A stretch of 64,000 nucleotides of DNA from Montifringilla adamsi (taxonomy: Eukaryota; Chordata; Aves; Passeriformes; Passeridae). Position numbers and translations under genes: made by a program. This document shows, one piece after another, positions 56,700 through 64,000 of this stretch; within the stretch, counting starts at the first letter, position 1; the number at the start of each line of letters is the position of its first letter. The stretch lies in assembly GCA_017590115.1 (NCBI GenBank), contig JAGGNK010015558.1, positions 421,841 through 485,840 on the forward strand. Reading direction: 5' to 3'. The notes beneath the pieces were generated by a model. It was not told the DNA's origin and made no database searches. It was given only the letters and a program-made list of their open reading frames with translations.

Positions 56700-59433
56700 G
56701 GTCTCCCATTTGACTGGGTCAGCCCCAGGTGCCAGTGGTTTCCATTTTACCCTAAGCCCTGTGTTGTGTGACATCTTTTGCAGGGCACAGGGTTTTAGAT
56801 GTGTGCATTTGTCAGCAAGGGTTTCCTGACTGAGAAGGATTCTCTTCCAGGGACTGGGGTGCTTCAGGGAATACCTGAAGGCAGAGCTTTCTGAGCTGCA
56901 TCTGACTGGACTCCAGAGTACTTGTTCACTTGTTATCTTGGACAAACAACCGAGCACCTGGCATGATGAGCAGGACATGATTCTCAGCTGTATTAACTGA
57001 TATGCAAATGCCATCAGGGAAAGACTGGGCCTGCAGATGTCGTTTCCGGTGTTCAGCTTTCAAGACTCCTGCTAACCTGACAGCACTTTAAAAATATCTC
57101 TTTAAAAGAGGAAAAAAAACCCCAAAACCAAACTCTTTCAGAATTTCTAGAATTGTTTTATCTTCTTTACTTTTCACAATTAGATTAAAATTAAAATGTG
57201 GATCCAACTTCTCTTAAGGGCCTTGCAGTAGGGACAAGAGTCAGCAATGAATTCAGGGTTGCCACCTGAACAGCTTTGTGGCAAATTTCTGAGTAGCCAG
57301 ACTAATTTCTTGGGATGCTGTATACCCCAGGATATGTGCCTTGCCCAGAGACCCATGGGAAATTGAGAAAAAATGAGCAGTTTTCTCCACAGTTACTCTG
57401 CGTTTTATTATGCCTTGGCTGAAACATCTGGTATTGGTTACTGTCAAATCCAAACTGCTGGATGGATTGCTGCTGTCCCAGATTGGTGTGGGAATTCCCA
57501 CATAAGAATATTGCCACCGAGAGAGGAAGAGATGCTTCTCTCATCAGTTTTAATTGAGGGGCTAGGAGCTGAAAAGTGGCTGGCCCAGACTTCAGCTGTT
57601 CTGCAAATTCTTTAAGTCCCTTAAAATCAGGCAGCATCTTATTTTGCTCACCTGTGTTTACAGTAAAATTTCTGGCATTTCAGAAAGGCAAAGGCAGGAA
57701 ACAGATGGCCTCTAGATTTAGGTATTTTAATTGTAGAAAATGTTTAAAGTATAGGCCAGTATGGTCTTGGCAGGTGCTCTTTATAACAAGATGTATTATG
57801 CACCCCTGAACTCTGTCCATTATTTAGGCATTTCTTAATACGTAGCAGAATTTAAACACAGCCCCAGTGAGACTCAGCTATTTTAGCAGTCTGTGTTTTC
57901 AGTTATCACCAGGCATATATTAATGCTGGGTCGTCTTTTTAATTGGAAAAATATATTCAGAAATTCTCTTCACCTTTTTTATATTATTTTGAAGCTGGCT
58001 TACTTGATAAGCCTGTTGTTTTTCACTCATCCCATATATTGTGTTTTCTTTTTGCTATGCATCTCAAAGTATCTTGCCTCTGAAAACTCTGAATCTAATT
58101 TAGTCATTCATTTCAGTGCTTAAATTAAGGGAACAATTGCACTACAAAAATCCATGGCACCAGGATGAGGTTTGTTTGTTTTTTCTTATTTTAAATTTTT
58201 TCTCCATCTTCTAACAAAGAAGGGATTTCTTTGCTTAATGCCTTGACTTTTCCAGCATTTTCTCCCTAATGTTGTATGCTAGTAAAGTTGTCATATCAAG
58301 CAACTTTAAAAGACTTTTAAGAGAAACTTGCAACAAATCTTTTCTTCAGCAAGTCTACAGTAATGGTAGAGAAGAAATTAATGAAGAGCTTAAGCTTACA
58401 GTGTACTGGATCCAGACCCCTGGATTTGTGCATTCAGTAATTTGTAGAATGAGGCCAAAAGGGAGCAAATTCTTCGCTTGGATGTTGTTTGAGTATTAAG
58501 GTAAACAGCACACTTAGATGCATTTCTAAAAGATTTTTCACAAAGATCATAGATGTTATTTTCAAATTACTAAATTAAATAGAGATTAGGCTATCAGCAA
58601 AACTCCCCAAGTTTGTTTACTGAAATGATTGAAAAAAACATGTTGATGTTCCATGTAAGGAACACAAATCATTTTATTTAGAGAGGGCTGTTAGCTGCAT
58701 TAATTTATATGCCACCCACTTAGTTCAAAAAAGTCAGATTTTTTGCTGCATCTTAATCAAATAGGTGCCAATTTTGTAATGTGCCATATTGCTGCTAAAA
58801 ACATTTTTGCAGTGTGATAGTGTTCATTCAAAGAAAAAGACATTGTGCTTTAGTAAATAATGTGCAACTTGCTCAGACTGAATTTTGAAAGCAATGGAGA
58901 GTTGCAGATGAGGCAGTTTTCCTTGTGCATTTGATGACAAAATGGGGAAATAGTGTGCCTATTAATGACTAATGGGGAATAGTGTTTGGATCACTTCTTA
59001 CGAATTTTCTGCTTGACAAGAATTCCAACCCCAAATCCTTCCCATCCAAAACCTTCACTGTGCCCAGTTTATATTACAGAAGTAGAAACAGCACAAATTG
59101 TGGAGCAGGCTGGATATCTGCTTTTACAGAATTGTGGACCTGCAGCTGATTTCTTCCATTTTTCCAAGGCAAATGTATACATTTGTTGTTTTCTCATCCT
59201 TAGTAAAGATTGGTATGTAGAAGCACTGCAAAAGTAGCTATGAGTCTTCTTGATAATCTTAGTCATAAGGACAGCTACATGTTAACCTCCAAAAAGATTT
59301 TTCTGAATTGCTGCAAAGTAGTGAGATAAGTCTGTAAGGATGGCCTGAATTCAATGGCTTGAATTCTGCATAAATGCTCCCTTTGGCAGGCTGATGTCAA
59401 AGAGTGTTTCATTTCTTCAGTATAAAGGAAAAC

Positions 59434-59595
59434 CCTCAAAGGATAACCTTTGAGGCATTATTCTAAAGTGAGGCTGGCATTATTCTAAAGTGTTGGCATC
59501 AATCCAGCCCTTTGCTCTGAAAAAGTTCATCAGACAATAATCTACTAGACTTCTATGAGGAGCTCATCAAAGGCTACACAAGGAGCTCATCAAAG
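59434..59595. repeat. Small hairpin and two short tandem duplications
   Basis: CCTCAAAGG-ATAA-CCTTTGAGG (59434-59455) is a perfect 9-bp stem. GGCATTATTCTAAAGTG occurs at 59454 and 59476 (period 22). AGGAGCTCATCAAAG occurs at 59558 and 59581 (period 23). Confidence 0.9.
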
Positions 59596-59635
59596 ACTTC
59601 CACTGTGGGAGAACTTGCAAGGGTGTGAAAAGATC

Positions 59636-59676
59636 TAGGTATCTCACTTGGAAATGTCAGTGTTTTTCCCTGACAT
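59636..59676 (-). repeat. Right copy of the 41-bp inverted repeat pair
   Basis: TAGGTATCTCACTTGGAAAT then GTCAGTGTTTTTCCCTGACAT. It differs from the left copy at two positions (both C/T). Similarity falls off quickly on either side. Confidence 0.9.
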
Positions 59677-62600
59677 GCAGAGCAGAGTTGGAAGGAGCTC
59701 TATGCAGATTGGTAGTTGGCTCACAAATTCCCAGACAGCTAAGTTTCTTATTCCATGGATCATCTCTGCTGAAGTTTCTTCCTCTTCTCCTCACTCCATC
59801 TCAGGCCCAGATCAGGATGTTGCCCCCTCTTACAAGGAAAAGTTCTGCCAGAGGGAGGTCTGCAGCACCCATCAAATTCTGAGTTTGAGTCTTGAAATAT
59901 CCTGAGTGGAGAAGAGGAAAAGAGAAAAGAAACATGGAAAAGCTGCTCTGGGTGTAGAAAAGGCAGGAAGAGTGTCCACTCTAATTAGGTGTTTCTAAGC
60001 TCCTTCATGGAACAAGCTTTTTTATTCAGAGAAAAAACCCTCGATTTATCACACTACTATTGATTCAAGTGCCAGAGAGAGCAAGTATCCTATATGTACA
60101 AAAAGGACAGTGAAGCGTGTAAATTCAAATGAAAAATTTCTCCTGTGGAGGCTTAACAGACTCAAGGGAAATTTCTTATCAGATTTCTGTAAAACTGCCA
60201 AGCCATACTACAAGAGCTATGGAGAGGCATGAACCTTCCGCTTGCCCAGGTTACCACTGCTAATAACAAAGACTGACATGGGTAAACAATTGCATGAACT
60301 GAAGACAGCTTGTGAAGATCAATGTGAGCTCTGGCCTTCCCATGCAAGTGAACAAAGGGGATGTCTGCATTCCCTGTGTCTAGCTCATTGAAGATGCTTA
60401 GGCCAAGCTGTGAAGCCTCTTGTGCTCCTTTTAAGTAGTACAAAAAACATGAGGAATTGGTGTTGCTCCTAATTGAAGTAAGTAATATCTCATTTGAAAT
60501 GAAAACTGTCCCCATTTCCTACATGCACACAGCTGTCCTAGGATTGTTGAATGAATGCTAAAAACAAGCCATTATAGGTCAATTCAGATACAAAGCAGCC
60601 AAGTGGACAAAAAGAACTTTACTAGCACTGACTGAGCATCTCCTGCTTTCAGTAGTGGAGGCTAACTAAGGGTAAGGATAAGGAATCCTCTGGGGTTTCT
60701 TTCCAGCTTTTAATTAAGGAGCAAGTTTTCACAGTGTCATACTCAAATTGTCAGTGAGAAGAAAAACATTAAGAGTGAAAGCTACAAAGATATTCCTCTG
60801 GATGGCCCCAGAGAGAGAAATGCTGGGTGCTGAGGGAAAGGTTCCAGCTCCGGGGTTTGTACATGGATATCATCAGTTCAATGGTGCTGGCAGCTTGGTA
60901 ATCAGGAAAACCAAACCTGGCTGTGGGACCATGCCATGGTATCATTGAAGCTGATGCCTGGGAACATGGCTGCATGTTCAATCCTACTTTGCCACACAGC
61001 AGAGTGGTGGGGCCCTGGGGTAACCTGTGCATCCCTCAGGTCACCTCCCTGCCTGCCTCCCATCCCCTCAGTGCCAGTCTTGAAGCTGAATGGTTGTGTG
61101 CAGCCTGTGAGAGATGCCTTGCAGCCTTGGGAAAACTCTCTTGGCATGTAAAGTAAATGCTGAGCACTGAAGGATATTTCACACAAAGTAATTATTGACA
61201 GGAGGTAGGATGCATCTGCTGTTTTACTGGAAGTCACCATTTTTACAGCAGAAGTTCAATTTCTAATCCTGACTCCAGCTGTTCTCATTTAATTTACAGC
61301 ATAATTCTTCAAAGGGATCAGGATAACAACTTTCAAGGACAAAATATGGACCCACTAAAAGGCAAAGAAGTTTAGTTTATTGATAAATGATTGGTTACTT
61401 CTGCTTGTCCTACAAGCAGGACTGTTGGAGTCACATGAAATAAAAACTCCATGAAATGGCATACTTCCCACATATTTCTGAAGGACACTGATCATGTGTA
61501 ACAGCATGCTTTACAGACACCAAATTCAAAATATTCTTCTTTCTGGGAAATTTGAAATTCAGAACACCTGGACTATTGAAATTCACCAGAATGCAGTCCT
61601 TCCATCTATAATTTCAGTTAAATGGAAGTCAGCTATGCTCACCACTTAATTTCACAATTGCCTTCTGATAAGCAGAAACATTTCCCTAAACACTGGTTAG
61701 ATGCTTTCAACCTATTATTTCTGCCACTACCATCAACAGTTCTGGGGTAATTGTAGAGATGGACCTGAACATAAAAGAGATGTCAGATATTTGGAACAGG
61801 CAAACCTGGATCCAAGCTTGACAGACTCATACAAAATGCTTCACTTCCACATAAAGTTAGATTATGAACTGTCAGACAAAGTGATAGGGACTCAAAAATA
61901 AGTGACTGTAGAAATAAGCAGCAGTAGAAAGCAATAGTGGAAACTGCTTCTTTTGTACAGCATTCAGGGAATCACCTGTATAGGTATTCTGTGAAATTAC
62001 ATTACTCTAACAGTGATGCCTTATTATTTGATTAAGGATTTTGTTAATGTATATTTAGTGTATAATTAAACTACTGGGTAGCTCTAGTGATGAAAGTAAA
62101 GCTGAATAAGATGGACTGGGGTATAAAATTTTATGGCCTGGTAGCAGGAAGTATTTTCATGGATGGAGAATCCACAGTGGGCAGAGAAGGAGAATGAGAT
62201 TACATTGTCTAATCTTCTGGCGACAGTCTTGCCTCTTGCCTTTTTCTGTCTACTGCTGTGTCACAATTGCCTCCCCAACACAAATCAGGGTGCTCTGTGC
62301 TCTTTGCAGCAAGCATCTGGCCTGGGTTTGTCTCCCCAGAGGCAGAGATGTTAGGGTGTGTGGAGCCCACAGATGTGCCCCATTCTGGTGAGGATGGCTT
62401 CCCTATGCTGCCAGCAGCCCCTCTGTGCTAAAAGAGGGATTTTACTCTGTATTGCAGAGAAATACACTATACGTGTCACACACTCAGCCTGTCATATATT
62501 TGGTGCTCTCTTTCATGTTGCCATGTAATAAAAGGCAATTGACAAGGACATTAAGTACTGCCTTCTAAAACACAACATCTATGAAAATTCAAAATGTGTT

Positions 62601-64000
62601 CAAATTTCTGTGAAATAACAAGGGTCAAATATGGTTGTAATAATTAACAACATGTGTGTTGTTTAATCTTCAAAGCAAGCTTTACCTTTAGACGTCCATA
62701 ATTTACTCAGTAAATATTGTTCCTCTTACTTCAAAAGGAAGCAATAATTAGATTATGCCTGGACTCAGATTAACATTTAATTTGTGCATAGTTTCAGACC
62801 AACATAGTTGCCTGCATACAATAGCAAAATAATTATTTTTAGCTCTGAATGCTGCCAGTGTTTAAAGTTGTAATTTAATACCTAGAGGAAAGATATGGCA
62901 GCGTAAGAGATGCAAACACTCAGAGGTTTTCCAAGCCAAGATTCCCTCCATCCACTTGTCACTCGTGCACTGTCACAGACTAAAGTTGCCTGCTTCTGCC
63001 TCCTTCCCCTCCACTGTTTTGTCAAAATTCCTACTTGAGTCAATTTTCAGGGTTTTTTTTTTGGAGGTTTTTGCTGCTTGTTTTTATGGTTGTTTGGGTG
63101 TTGTTTTTGGTTTTGGTTGGGCTTTTTTAAGTGAGTCTTTTGGGACTTTTTTAAAATGTCCTGCTCTAGCCCCACCAAGGGAGCCTGGCCCAGAGGCACA
63201 GGAGTCCTGTGCTGGCCCCATCCTACAGTTGTCCCTGAGGAACGGGCTAGCTGGGCATGTGCAAAGTGGAGAACAGCTGAGGTAGCAGTCCTTCCTGCTT
63301 TGAGGCTGGCCTGAGAGGATTTATCTAAACAGCCTCCCAGTGCTGTGCTGGCTCTGGAAAAAGATGGCTGGAGGGCAATGGTTTGCAACTGACCTTTGGC
63401 CATCACGACTACCTTCCCTAGGTGGGGCTGAGACAAAATTTTAGTTCCTGGCAGGGAGTCCTGGCACCGTCATGGTGGAGAAATCCAATCCAGTGTCTCC
63501 TTCAATGTAGCTGGGTACAAAAGAAAACTGAGAATGGGGCCCATTGCCCACAATGAAATAAGCAGCCTTTCCATTTCCAAACAACCTCTCTTACTCCAGC
63601 CTCTATTAGCATCTAAATGATGGGGATCACACCTTGCCAAAACATGTATTTGGAGCCTAAGCTGACAATATAAGAGGACTAGTGAGATAAGAAATACACC
63701 AAAGAAATTCTTGTTTGCTACAAATATTTTCATAATCACCTTTATGACATGAGTCACACATGCAGCAGTGCAAAACATTCCTATCTATTTTATGAAGCCT
63801 GAATTTTTTTTAAAACGTAAAAAAGTGGTAATGGACTTCTTTCTAGGCTGTGAAAAAGAGCGCGTCTGCTTTAATGTGACTTAGCTTGAATGCTATTATA
63901 CATTTTAATGAGGTAATGTATGAGGAGGGGTCAAGTAGAGCAAGGACTCATTCTGTTCACATCTGCACTGACACTACTTTGCTGGCACAGGAGTAGTTCT

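Larger units (their letters stand above)
56391..64000. other. Intergenic sequence downstream of ARHGEF28
   Basis: AT-rich DNA with no exon, RNA gene or full mobile element that I can support. It contains the inverted pair at 56659-56699 and 59636-59676, a small hairpin and tandem duplications at 59434-59595, and G/T-rich low-complexity sequence near 63050-63120. In other vertebrates the next gene in this direction is ENC1 on the opposite strand; none of it is visible here. Confidence 0.6.

Noticed and set aside
56394..57014. 206-codon open frame on the minus strand downstream of ARHGEF28
   Set aside because: No recognisable domain, it includes one arm of the inverted repeat pair, ends in a phenylalanine run from A-rich DNA, and overlaps the probable 3' end of ARHGEF28. 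Conservation in another bird would be needed to revive it.
60748..61240. Cluster of overlapping frames on both strands
   Set aside because: Moderately GC-rich intergenic DNA gives open frames in several phases; none has a recognisable motif or splice structure.

Overview
The window is vertebrate nuclear DNA, and very probably from a bird. Coding sequence is split into short exons with GT-AG introns, the background is AT-rich and dotted with microsatellites, and the recognisable dispersed repeats are CR1 LINE fragments with the avian ATTCTGTG-type 3' tail, plus solo LTRs of endogenous retroviruses. One LTR (about 42.77-43.33 kb) matches the ERVL-type LTR typical of neoavian genomes as I remember it. 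Genus cannot be told from the sequence.

One gene fills most of the window: the 3' three quarters of ARHGEF28 (p190RhoGEF/RGNEF, a RhoA guanine nucleotide exchange factor) on the + strand. I assembled 27 exons from 1098 to 55468. Phases agree at every junction and the exons give 1342 codons plus a stop. Human ARHGEF28 is about 1700 residues from memory, so roughly 360 N-terminal residues should lie upstream. Order along the window: linker exons (1.1-13.2 kb), cysteine-rich C1 zinc finger (14.5-15.1 kb), linker (17.2-18.2 kb), DH catalytic domain (19.1-22.6 kb), PH domain (22.5-24.5 kb), post-PH region (25.1-33.2 kb), a large coiled-coil exon (34.9-35.4 kb), a C-terminal exon (38.7-39.0 kb), then a 16.3 kb intron and the last coding exon (55.3 kb) ending in the family's IVYL-stop C-terminus. 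The DH domain loads GTP on RhoA, the PH domain supports and targets it, and the C1, coiled coil and tail serve localisation and partner binding.

The region from 55.5 to 64.0 kb holds the 3' UTR and AT-rich intergenic DNA with no further gene I can support. In birds this neighbourhood (ARHGEF28, ENC1, HEXB) is on the Z chromosome as far as I recall, so Z linkage is an inference.

No wholly new system was found. The most unusual features are a 26-bp perfect palindrome fused to a hairpin with 30-bp perfect arms at 45.1 kb, a 41-bp near-identical inverted pair 2.9 kb apart downstream of the gene, and several splice junctions with two frame-compatible or competing choices.
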